In this document: positions 19,219 to 25,235 of the stretch, one piece after another | Layout: every line of letters starts with the position of its first letter | Position numbering within the stretch: the first letter of the stretch is position 1 | Assembly: GCF_001884185.1 (NCBI RefSeq) | Contig: NZ_MAOE01000091.1 | Span: 1 to 64,000 of the forward strand | DNA from: Bacillus albus | GTDB lineage: Bacteria > Bacillota > Bacilli > Bacillales > Bacillaceae_G | DNA length: 64,000 nt | Reading direction: 5' to 3' | Made by a program: the position numbers and the translations under genes | The notes under the pieces: generated by a model | Database searches by the model: none | Told to the model about the DNA's origin: nothing | The model's input: the letters and a program-made list of their open reading frames with translations, nothing else

Positions 19219-19416
19219 ATGGGGAACTTACTATTCCAACAAGCTAGAGATGCTGTTGCAAATGCCGTATCTTGTTCAAGCGGCGCTGAGCAACAAGATC
19301 TCGTATATAGAGCAAAAAACGCGTTGCATTCTGCTTATGCAAACTCTTCAACAGCTGAAAAAGTTCAGCTACGCGAAATGCAAGAGCAGTTGCAAAACAT
19401 TACGAATTTGCATTAA
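19219..19416 (+). CDS. Small helical protein, DUF3813-like
   Basis: A 65-aa helical protein (GNLLFQQARDAVANAVS start, LREMQEQLQNITNLH end) with one Cys near residue 19 and heptad-like spacing. It resembles the DUF3813 family of small Bacillus proteins, a tentative match from memory. It starts immediately at the stop of the 46-aa gene with GGAGGGG upstream and ends in a bidirectional terminator. Function unknown. Confidence 0.7.
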   Translation: MGNLLFQQARDAVANAVSCSSGAEQQDLVYRAKNALHSAYANSSTAEKVQLREMQEQLQNITNLH

Positions 19417-19445
19417 AAAAGAGGACCAGCTTTGGTCCTCTTTAA
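19415..19445. terminator. Bidirectional terminator
   Basis: Perfect stem GAGGACCA/TGGTCCTC (loop GCTT, 19421-19440) with A- and T-runs, between two convergent genes. Confidence 0.92.
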
Positions 19446-20299
19446 TCTTTTCGAAACAATCCAAACACCCCAACCGTCTGCAGTACGTTTGTAAATGCCC
19501 CTGGGTCCACTTGTTTAATAACCCTCTCTAATTCATATAGCTCGTAACGAGTAATAACAATCATTAACATTTCCTTATTTTCATTCGTATAAGCACCTGT
19601 TGCTGGTATAGTTGTAATCCCCCTCACTAAGCGTGAGTGAATCGCCTTTCGTACATCCGCCCCATTCTTCGTAACGATTAATGCCGTAATCTTCACATGA
19701 CGCGTATGAATTGCATCGATGATTCGCGTTGACACATACAAAGTCACTAACGTATATAATGCTTTTTCCCATCCATATACATAGCCAGCAGCGATAATAA
19801 TCAGTGCATTAAAGAAGAAAAAATACGTACCGACAGGCTTATCTTTAATCTTTGATAAAATCATGGCGATAATATCTAAACCACCTGTAGAAGCCCCCCA
19901 CTTCAACGCAATACCTACACCTATTGCCGAAATAATCCCTCCAAAAATCGCATTTAATATGATGTCATTCGAAACTGCTCTAACCGGGATAATTTCTAGA
20001 AACAAAGTCATAAATATAACGCAAAGAAAACTAAAGAAAGTAAAGGCCTTTCCAACCTTTTTCCATGCTAAAATAACGACAGGAATATTAAATAAGCTAA
20101 ACAATACCCCTGTTGATATATGAATGGATAAAAAGTCCCCTAATATTTGTGATAACAATTGAGATAATCCAGCAAATCCACTCGCATATACTTTCGCTGG
20201 CGTTAAAAATAAATTCATTCCAATCGCATTTAACAAACCTGCAACAATTACAACGATTAACTTCTTTATAAGTTCGGCATAATTCAACTTCAAATCCAT
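19442..20299 (-). CDS. YitT-family membrane protein (DUF161/DUF2179)
   Basis: A 285-aa protein with an N-terminal membrane domain of about five or six helices (IVVIVAGLLNAIGMNLF, FTFFSFLCVIFMTLFLEI, ATGGLDIIAMIL-like segments). A C-terminal soluble DUF2179 domain follows, starting around HVKITALIVTKNGADVRKAI. This is the YitT/YpjC layout. The start is taken at the ATG at 20299 after GGGTGG; upstream in-frame codons lack a ribosome site. B. subtilis yitT lies in the corresponding region, but the family has several paralogues per genome, so I give no symbol. Function unknown; DUF2179 is thought to bind a small ligand. Confidence 0.85.
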   Translation of the reverse strand: MDLKLNYAELIKKLIVVIVAGLLNAIGMNLFLTPAKVYASGFAGLSQLLSQILGDFLSIHISTGVLFSLFNIPVVILAWKKVGKAFTFFSFLCVIFMTLFLEIIPVRAVSNDIILNAIFGGIISAIGVGIALKWGASTGGLDIIAMILSKIKDKPVGTYFFFFNALIIIAAGYVYGWEKALYTLVTLYVSTRIIDAIHTRHVKITALIVTKNGADVRKAIHSRLVRGITTIPATGAYTNENKEMLMIVITRYELYELERVIKQVDPGAFTNVLQTVGVFGLFRKD

Positions 20300-20399
20300 T
20301 TCTAATCCACCCTTATTATTCATGAATGCACTGCTATACATAGTCTTTACGAAAAAGGAAATGATAAACGTACAACGTTTAGAAATGGAGTTGATACAT

Positions 20400-20531
20400 A
20401 TGCCACATACGAGTGACAACGATAAAAAAGCACGCGATAATAATGCAAAACGCGCACAAAAAAATGAGCAAGAACAAAAAAATATTCAGCAAGGTAAGCG
20501 TGCCTATTCTAAAAAGACCGATCACCTTTGA
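20400..20531 (+). CDS. Small hydrophilic protein, DUF3941-like
   Basis: A 43-aa strongly hydrophilic protein (PHTSDNDKKARDNNAKRAQK start, RAYSKKTDHL end), rich in Lys, Asn and Gln and probably unstructured. It fits the DUF3941 family as I remember it. The ATG at 20400 has ATGGAG upstream; the frame continues to 20322 without a better start. It lies divergent to the YitT-type gene and ends in a strong terminator, so it is a separate unit. Function unknown; such proteins are often made in sporulating cells, but nothing here shows it. Confidence 0.65.
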   Translation: MPHTSDNDKKARDNNAKRAQKNEQEQKNIQQGKRAYSKKTDHL

Positions 20532-20538
20532 TTCCATC

Positions 20539-20571
20539 GTACATCAACAATATTGTTGATGTACTTTTTTT
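20539..20571 (+). terminator. Terminator
   Basis: 12-bp perfect palindrome arms (GTACATCAACAA and complement) followed by seven T. Confidence 0.93.
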
Positions 20572-20660
20572 ACATTTCACAGGAAAAAACATTAAAAATT
20601 CACTTCATGTTCACTTCTATATTCTACAATAGCGATAACATATTCGGATGAGGTGTTGGC

Positions 20661-21518
20661 ATGAGAGGAAAACACATTTTCATTATTACTGCACTATTAA
20701 GTATATTAATGCTATCTGCTTGTGGAAAAAAAAACGACTCAGACACAGTCGCTACAGCAACAGACTCAACCATTACGAAGGGCGACTTCGAAAAACAGTT
20801 GAAAGATCGTTACGGAAAAGACATGCTATACGAAATGATGGCGCAAGACGTTATTACAAAAAAATATAAAGTATCTGACGATGATGTAGATAAAGAAGTA
20901 GAAAAAGCGAAAAATCAATACGGAGACCAATTTAAAAACGTATTGAAAAACAACGGTTTAAAAGATGAGGCTGATTTCAAAAATCAAATTAAGTTCAGAC
21001 TTGCTATGAATGAAGCAATTAAGAAAAGCATTACAGAAAAAGACGTGAAAGATCACTATAAACCAGAAATTAAAGCGAGCCATATTTTAGTAAGCGATGA
21101 AAACGAAGCGAAAGAAATAAAGAAAAAATTAGATGCTGGTGCTTCATTTGAAGAATTAGCAAAGCAAGAATCACAAGATTTACTATCAAAAGAAAAAGGC
21201 GGAGACCTTGGATACTTCAATTCAGGCAAAATGGCACCTGAATTTGAAACAGCTGCCTACAAACTAAAGGTCGGACAAATTAGCAATCCTGTTACATCAC
21301 CAAACGGTTATCACATTATTAAATTAACTGATAAAAAAGAGTTAAAACCTTATGATGAAGTGAAAGACTCTATTCGCAAACACTTAGAAGAAGAGCGTCT
21401 CGCTGACCCTATATTCAGCAAAAAGCTATTACAAAAAGAATTAAAAAAGGCAAATATTAAAATAAACGATAGTGACTTGGAAGATACGTTTAGTCTTGTA
21501 CATGAGCAAGGGAATTAA
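20661..21518 (+). CDS. prsA: Foldase lipoprotein PrsA
   Basis: Membrane-anchored peptidyl-prolyl isomerase that helps exported proteins fold outside the membrane. The signal peptide ends in a lipobox LSAC (lipidated Cys21). A charged N-terminal helical domain (about 35-130) follows, then a parvulin/PPIC domain from KASHILVSDENEAKEI to NGYHIIKLTDKKE (about 135-225), then a C-terminal helical extension. 285 aa, the usual size. The B. cereus group has several PrsA paralogues; this one seems to correspond to the copy next to yitT/yajQ. RBS GAGGTG, flanked by strong terminators on both sides, hence monocistronic. Confidence 0.94.
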   Translation: MRGKHIFIITALLSILMLSACGKKNDSDTVATATDSTITKGDFEKQLKDRYGKDMLYEMMAQDVITKKYKVSDDDVDKEVEKAKNQYGDQFKNVLKNNGLKDEADFKNQIKFRLAMNEAIKKSITEKDVKDHYKPEIKASHILVSDENEAKEIKKKLDAGASFEELAKQESQDLLSKEKGGDLGYFNSGKMAPEFETAAYKLKVGQISNPVTSPNGYHIIKLTDKKELKPYDEVKDSIRKHLEEERLADPIFSKKLLQKELKKANIKINDSDLEDTFSLVHEQGN

Positions 21519-21563
21519 AAAAGCACCACCTTATATTTAAAAATATAAGGTGGTGCTTTTTAT
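21519..21563. terminator. Bidirectional terminator between prsA and cvfB
   Basis: Long stem AGCACCACCTTATATT with its complement (21523-21558), A/T runs on both sides, convergent genes. Confidence 0.93.
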
Positions 21564-21568
21564 TTCCT

Positions 21569-22423
21569 TTACTTCTTAAAGTACGTCCAACCTTCTTCTT
21601 GGTAAACCTTTTCTTCTTTCATCAACTTACCAAGCGCACGCTTAAACGCAGCTTTACTCATATTGAAACGTTCTTTAATGTCTTCTGGGTAACTCTTATC
21701 CCAAAACGGCATTGCTCCGCCTCGTTCTTCCATATATGCATAAATTACTGCAGCATCATCTTCCATTCCTTCTTCTTTACGAGGAAGAAGTGAAATGTTA
21801 ATTGTACCGTCATCTTTCACGTCAATAATACGTCCTGTTACACGTTCACCAATACGCACTTGTTCTTTTCTTTCCGTATGGTGTAAGAAAGCACGGAAAT
21901 GCTCATCAGTTAGGATGAATGAACCAACTTGAAGTGAACGATACACACGTCCATTTACATTTTTATTACGCATAGATGGCGTCGCATCTACGATAATTTC
22001 TTGCATATCACTGTCTCTTGCTGGAAGAGCGATAAGGCGATCACGATTCGTTAATTTTAGCGTACAATATAATTCGTCTCCAACTTCTGGCCATACTGGC
22101 ATATAAATTGGGAACTCATCAGCCGGGATTAGTATATCTTTTGATACACCAATATCAACAAACACACCTAAACTAGGAATAACTTCTACAACCTTTACCC
22201 AGTTCCAATCATACGTTGTAATAATTGGCTCTTTCATTGTTGCTGAAATACGATTTTGATGATCAAGGTATAAGAATACATCAATCGTATCGCCTTCTTC
22301 AATTTCTCCAGCTACTTCGTTTTTATGTAGGAAAATTTCTTCTTCTTCATTCCCAACCATATATCCGATTTCCGTTTCGCGTAAAACAGTTACCTGTTCA
22401 ATCGATCCTATTTGTAAATACAT
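21569..22423 (-). CDS. cvfB: S1-domain RNA-binding regulator CvfB (YitL)
   Basis: A 284-aa cytoplasmic RNA-binding protein of the CvfB family. It shows consecutive S1-like OB-fold segments: IGSIEQVTVLRETEIGYMV, WVKVVEVIPSLGVFVDIGV, then IGERVTGRIIDVKDDGTINISL. A C-terminal winged-helix-like region (FNMSKAAFKRALGKLMKEEKV) completes it. Orthologues affect virulence-factor expression in Staphylococcus (family knowledge). It corresponds to B. subtilis YitL, and the gene downstream in opposite orientation corresponds to YitK, keeping synteny. Start ATG at 22423 with AAGGGAATT upstream. Confidence 0.9.
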   Translation of the reverse strand: MYLQIGSIEQVTVLRETEIGYMVGNEEEEIFLHKNEVAGEIEEGDTIDVFLYLDHQNRISATMKEPIITTYDWNWVKVVEVIPSLGVFVDIGVSKDILIPADEFPIYMPVWPEVGDELYCTLKLTNRDRLIALPARDSDMQEIIVDATPSMRNKNVNGRVYRSLQVGSFILTDEHFRAFLHHTERKEQVRIGERVTGRIIDVKDDGTINISLLPRKEEGMEDDAAVIYAYMEERGGAMPFWDKSYPEDIKERFNMSKAAFKRALGKLMKEEKVYQEEGWTYFKK

Positions 22424-22580
22424 ATTTTTTAATTCCCTTCTCTATATATAAAATTAACTTTTTTATCTTTTTATCATTCCAAACAAAAGTTAATTATAAC
22501 ACGATTTTTCCTTTATTTGTCCAACTGCCCAAAATTCACTATAATAAAATGAGGTTACATGAATATAAGTATGAAAACAC

Positions 22581-22628
22581 TTAAGTCTAGACTCGTTTTC
22601 AGCTATACTTTAGTATGTACAGTACATA
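22581..22628 (+). promoter_or_regulatory. yajQ promoter with a perfect 7-1-7 palindrome
   Basis: TATACT (22604-22609) with TTAAGT 17 bp upstream looks like a weak sigma-A promoter. The perfect palindrome TATGTAC-A-GTACATA (22614-22628) sits over the expected transcription start. Placement suggests a repressor operator; the protein is unknown. Confidence 0.5.
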
Positions 22629-22661
22629 AAAAGATTAGAAATTTATTTGGAGGTGCTAACT

Positions 22662-23153
22662 ATGGCAAAAGATAGTTCTTTTGACATCGTTTCGAAAGTA
22701 GAATTACCTGAAGTAACAAACGCAATTAATATCGCATTAAAGGAAATCCAAAACCGATATGACTTTAAAGGAAGTAAAAGTGATATTAAATTAGAAAAAG
22801 AAGTACTTGTTTTAACTTCTGACGACGAGTTCAAATTAGAACAAGTAAAAGACGTTCTAATTTCTAAACTTGTAAAACGTAACGTTCCAATTAAGAACTT
22901 AGATTACGGAAAAGTTGAAGCTGCAACTGGTAACACTGTTCGCCAACGCGCAACACTTCAACAAGGTATCGATAAAGATAACGCGAAAAAAATTAACAAC
23001 ATCATTAAAGAAATGAAATTAAAAGTAAAAACACAAGTACAAGATGACCAAGTACGTGTTACAGCGAAAAGCCGTGATGACTTACAAGCAGTTATCGCTG
23101 CAGTTCGCAGTGCTGATTTACCAATTGACGTACAATTCATTAATTACCGCTAA
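22662..23153 (+). CDS. YajQ-family nucleotide-binding protein (YitK)
   Basis: A 163-aa protein of the YajQ/UPF0234 family: [19 protein letters not shown] start, [12 protein letters not shown] signature (residues 31-42), and [11 protein letters not shown] end. Two ferredoxin-like domains are expected. Proteobacterial members bind cyclic di-GMP; whether this one does is unknown. The ATG at 22662 is chosen for the GGAGGTG site 6 bases upstream. It corresponds to B. subtilis YitK. Ends in a strong terminator before the accessory island. Confidence 0.92.
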   Translation: MAKDSSFDIVSKVELPEVTNAINIALKEIQNRYDFKGSKSDIKLEKEVLVLTSDDEFKLEQVKDVLISKLVKRNVPIKNLDYGKVEAATGNTVRQRATLQQGIDKDNAKKINNIIKEMKLKVKTQVQDDQVRVTAKSRDDLQAVIAAVRSADLPIDVQFINYR

Positions 23154-23154
23154 A

Positions 23155-23190
23155 AAGAAAAACATCCTCTCTGCAGAGGATGTTTTTCTT
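23155..23190 (+). terminator. Terminator of yajQ
   Basis: Stem ACATCCTCTCTGCAGAGGATGT (23161-23182, the two arms meeting at CTGCAG) flanked by A- and T-runs. Confidence 0.9.
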
Positions 23191-23227
23191 TTTAGCGAGT
23201 AGGGAAACTCACAATCGGATAGTTTGC

Positions 23228-23361
23228 ATAAAGTGAAACTTTAATCAGTGGGGTTTTCTTCATCCCCACTGATTATTAGCCCTCACCAATCGGACTTTTA
23301 TGGGCAGTAAGACCCCCACCTAACTTCTTTGCTTTCGCTGAATTTTGAGGTAGGGGATAAA
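23228..23361 (-). repeat. bcr1-like repeat, 3'-truncated copy
   Basis: A 124-bp block (23233-23356) flanked on both sides by ATAAA (the complement of TTTAT). It is the inverted counterpart of 37066-37213: both share GTGAAACTTTAATCAGTGGG, the hairpin CAGTGGGG/CCCCACTG, AGCCCTCACCAATCGGAC and CTTTGCTTTCGCTGAATTTT. This copy lacks the last ~24 bp of the other. Length, hairpin and TTTAT target duplication fit the bcr1 element of the B. cereus group. Confidence 0.8.
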
Positions 23362-23374
23362 TCAAGGAAGCCCT

Positions 23375-23472
23375 TTTGAAAATCGATACAAACTCCCCCT
23401 CCCGGCTCAAATGTAACAAATTATGAGTATAAGAATATTTTCCGCCCTTTCATGTAATGTACAATGAGTAAG
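23375..23472. promoter_or_regulatory. Divergent promoter copy A, with remnant of a regulator 5' end
   Basis: Roughly 70 bp (23406-23472) align by eye at about four fifths identity with 24755-24822 in front of the PlcR-like gene. The match continues leftward (23375-23405) into what would be the ribosome site and first codons of a regulator on the minus strand, but the ATG is lost and the bcr1 copy follows. On the plus strand TACAAT (23459-23464) serves as -10 for the lipoprotein gene, with a poor -35, as in activator-dependent promoters. Confidence 0.5.
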
Positions 23473-23522
23473 GAATTTGTTTTATGAAAAATATTCATTA
23501 AAAAAGAGTTAGAAGTGGTTAT

Positions 23523-23678
23523 TTGAAAAAATTAATACTATGGTTTTTATTAACTACATTCTGTCTACATATTGCAGGATGTTCTAATAATATGACTACA
23601 CTCAAGGATAAATCTAAAACTTCAACACCAGCGAAGTGCAAACACATCAACAAAGCTTGGTATAAGAAACATATGTAA
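23523..23678 (+). CDS. Short lipoprotein, possible signalling-peptide precursor
   Basis: A 51-aa protein starting at TTG 23523 (weak AGAAGTGG site). A signal peptide (KKLILWFLLTTFCLH) leads to the lipobox IAGC with Cys20. The mature part has only 32 residues, is Lys/Thr-rich and ends NKAWYKKHM. It lies 186 bp from the 3' end of the convergent PlcR-like regulator gene. Its promoter is a near-copy of the region in front of that regulator, and an inverted repeat ATGAA-5-TTCAT (23484-23498), one base longer than a PlcR-box core, sits just before it. I do not recognise the protein. It could be a small surface lipoprotein in the regulator's regulon or the precursor of a peptide signal; the second idea is inference. 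Confidence 0.55.
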   Translation: MKKLILWFLLTTFCLHIAGCSNNMTTLKDKSKTSTPAKCKHINKAWYKKHM

Positions 23679-23805
23679 TGCGATAATCGCATCAACTTAA
23701 TTTTAATACTATATAGACGGAAATATAAATTATTAACAAGGATACAAACTTCAAAAACGATTTTAGAATCAAGTTTATAGAAAATAATAAGATGTTTATA
23801 AGCGT

Positions 23806-23839
23806 AAAACCTACAGGAATTTCCCCTGTGGGTTTTGTT
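23806..23839. terminator. Bidirectional terminator between lipoprotein and regulator genes
   Basis: Stem AAAACCTACAGG/CCTGTGGGTTTT with U-runs on both strands, between the convergent genes. Confidence 0.85.
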
Positions 23840-23864
23840 CTATGTATAAGGAATTTTTAAGGGT

Positions 23865-24746
23865 TTATAAATGTTTTTTTAAATATTTTTCTTTAATCCT
23901 TTTTATATAATGCTCTTTTTCTGTTAGTTCAAATATAAATAATGCTTTTTTCATGTTATCAACAACATCTTCTTCATTATATTCTTTAATCCTTAATAAA
24001 TTCCAGCCCTTTAAATAGTATAGTTCACCTAATAGGTATAACGTGTTTAGATTAATAGCTAATTTGATGCCCTTATCAAGGTATTTCATTGCCTCTTCAT
24101 GTTGATATGCCTGACCTAAACAGTTCGCTAAATTAAAAATGATTTTTAATTTAATTTCTCTATCTCTAGGAAAATCTAACTTATTAAAGTTAGTTAAACA
24201 TTTTCTTAATATATCAATACTTTTTTCATATTCTTTATTTTCCGCATAAAATATGGACATTGTCTGCATAATATCTATTTCTCTTTCAGATAAAAAATCA
24301 GCATTGGTTAACGTTAGTTTTAATGCATTATTTAAAAGATCTAGAGCCGTTTTTGTTGATCTATTCACCATAAATATAGCAATTGCTTCATGCCATAGTA
24401 GAAATTGTTTATCTTCTTTTGTCTGGAAAGCATTTTCATCTTTTTCTTTTTTTACTATCTCATAAAGTTCTGTATATTGTTTTTGCTTTATGCAATCTCT
24501 TATTACACATTTTACATTTTCTACATATTTCAATCTTTTATTTTGAGTTAGTGCAAATATATTATTCGGATCAATACCAAGTCTTTCAGATAGTTGATAT
24601 AACAATATACTCGATGGAAAAATCATACCTTTTTCTATTTTGCTAATTTGACTTTGTGAACATATTCCATGACACAATTCAGATTGTGATATATTCTTTT
24701 TCACTCTAAGTTCTTTAATGGTAATACCCAAATCGTAAAATTCCAT
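23865..24746 (-). CDS. PlcR-like RNPP-family transcriptional regulator
   Basis: A 293-aa regulator with an N-terminal helix-turn-helix (residues 8-60: ITIKELRVKKNISQSELCHGI, then SQISKIEKG) and a long all-helical C-terminal part. That part has repeated TPR-like pairs, for example ALDLLNNALKLTL, KEYEKSIDILRKCL, EEAMKYLDKGIKLAINL and LYYLKGWNLLRI. This is the layout of PlcR, PrgX and NprR, which respond to re-imported short peptides. It is a paralogue and not PlcR itself. RBS GAGGAGG is just before the ATG. On the minus strand TTGCAA-17-TACATT within 24804-24832 could be its promoter. It sits between bcr1 sequences with a convergent small lipoprotein gene. Target genes and ligand are unknown. 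Confidence 0.85.
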   Translation of the reverse strand: MEFYDLGITIKELRVKKNISQSELCHGICSQSQISKIEKGMIFPSSILLYQLSERLGIDPNNIFALTQNKRLKYVENVKCVIRDCIKQKQYTELYEIVKKEKDENAFQTKEDKQFLLWHEAIAIFMVNRSTKTALDLLNNALKLTLTNADFLSEREIDIMQTMSIFYAENKEYEKSIDILRKCLTNFNKLDFPRDREIKLKIIFNLANCLGQAYQHEEAMKYLDKGIKLAINLNTLYLLGELYYLKGWNLLRIKEYNEEDVVDNMKKALFIFELTEKEHYIKRIKEKYLKKHL

Positions 24747-24754
24747 TTTTCCTC

Positions 24755-24822
24755 CTCAAATGTGTAACCCTTAACGAATATAAGACTATTTTTCATCCTT
24801 TAATGTAATGTAAAATTCGTAT
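24755..24822. promoter_or_regulatory. Divergent promoter copy B, upstream of the PlcR-like gene
   Basis: Counterpart of 23406-23472, sharing CTCAAATGT, ATATAAGA, CTTT and ATGTAATGTA at equal spacing. On the plus strand TAAAAT occupies the -10 position used for the lipoprotein in copy A, but here no gene follows, only a bcr1 remnant. The outer arms ACGAAT/ATTCGT (24774-24779 with 24814-24819) form a dyad. Likely a shared operator for the regulator. Confidence 0.5.
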
Positions 24823-24856
24823 AGTTGCAATTATTGTTTGCTCTTACAGACTTTTT

Positions 24857-24897
24857 ACTTCTTTGCTCAGCTGCATTTCGAGGTGAGAGTCTTACTT
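24857..24897 (-). repeat. Degenerate bcr1 remnant
   Basis: About 41 bp (CTTCTTTGCT, CTG, ATTT, GAGGTGAGAGTCTTACT) match the 3' portion of the bcr1 copy at 37061-37218 with several substitutions, in the same orientation as the copy at 23.2 kb. Confidence 0.5.
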
Positions 24898-24901
24898 CAT
24901 A

Positions 24902-24941
24902 GAAAAACAGACTAGGGAAAAAGTTTTCTCCTTAGCCTGTC
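24902..24941 (-). terminator. Terminator of the small membrane protein gene
   Basis: On the minus strand, CAGGCTAAGGA pairs imperfectly with CCCTAGTCTG and is followed by TTTTTCT. Confidence 0.6.
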
Positions 24942-24961
24942 CCACCGAGATTTCGCATTTA

Positions 24962-25201
24962 TTAAGAGCAACACCATATTGCTTTATCAAATGATTTTTT
25001 AGGAATGTATACTTTATCATTTTCGATTTTGTATTTTATATCGTTTCTCTTCAGAACTGCCGTATCAACAGAATGAACACTATCTCCCCACCGAACAAAT
25101 TCCCCATCATCACGTTTGTCCCAAAAATAAAAACTTACGAATACGATAAAAACACATAAGCATAGAGCGAACCACTTCTTTTTCCGCAAATACCTCACCA
25201 C
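24962..25201 (-). CDS. Small membrane-anchored protein of unknown function
   Basis: Up to 79 aa. A basic N-terminus (RKKKW) leads into one membrane helix (FALCLCVFIVFVSFYFW), then an extracytoplasmic tail of about 50 residues with an alternating pattern (KRNDIKYKIENDKVYIPKKSF) and a terminal Cys-Cys-Ser. The start is ambiguous: GTG at 25201 lies over the AAGGTGG ribosome site, while TTG at 25189 has it at proper spacing, giving 75 aa. It ends near the island boundary and lies 34 bp after the GH13-like gene, so the two may be co-transcribed. No family recognised. Confidence 0.55.
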   Translation of the reverse strand: MVRYLRKKKWFALCLCVFIVFVSFYFWDKRDDGEFVRWGDSVHSVDTAVLKRNDIKYKIENDKVYIPKKSFDKAIWCCS

Positions 25202-25235
25202 CTTAAACTAAAGAAAAACTACTAAAAAACGCTAC

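Noticed and set aside
23228-23361. CRISPR or IS element at the inverted repeats of 23 and 37 kb
   Set aside because: No spaced repeat array and no transposase; the pattern fits a short non-coding bcr1-type repeat instead.
23521-24746. Assigning the regulator as PlcR and the lipoprotein as PapR
   Set aside because: PlcR/PapR are adjacent and co-oriented, PapR has no lipobox, and the HTH and TPR sequences differ clearly from PlcR; this is a paralogue.
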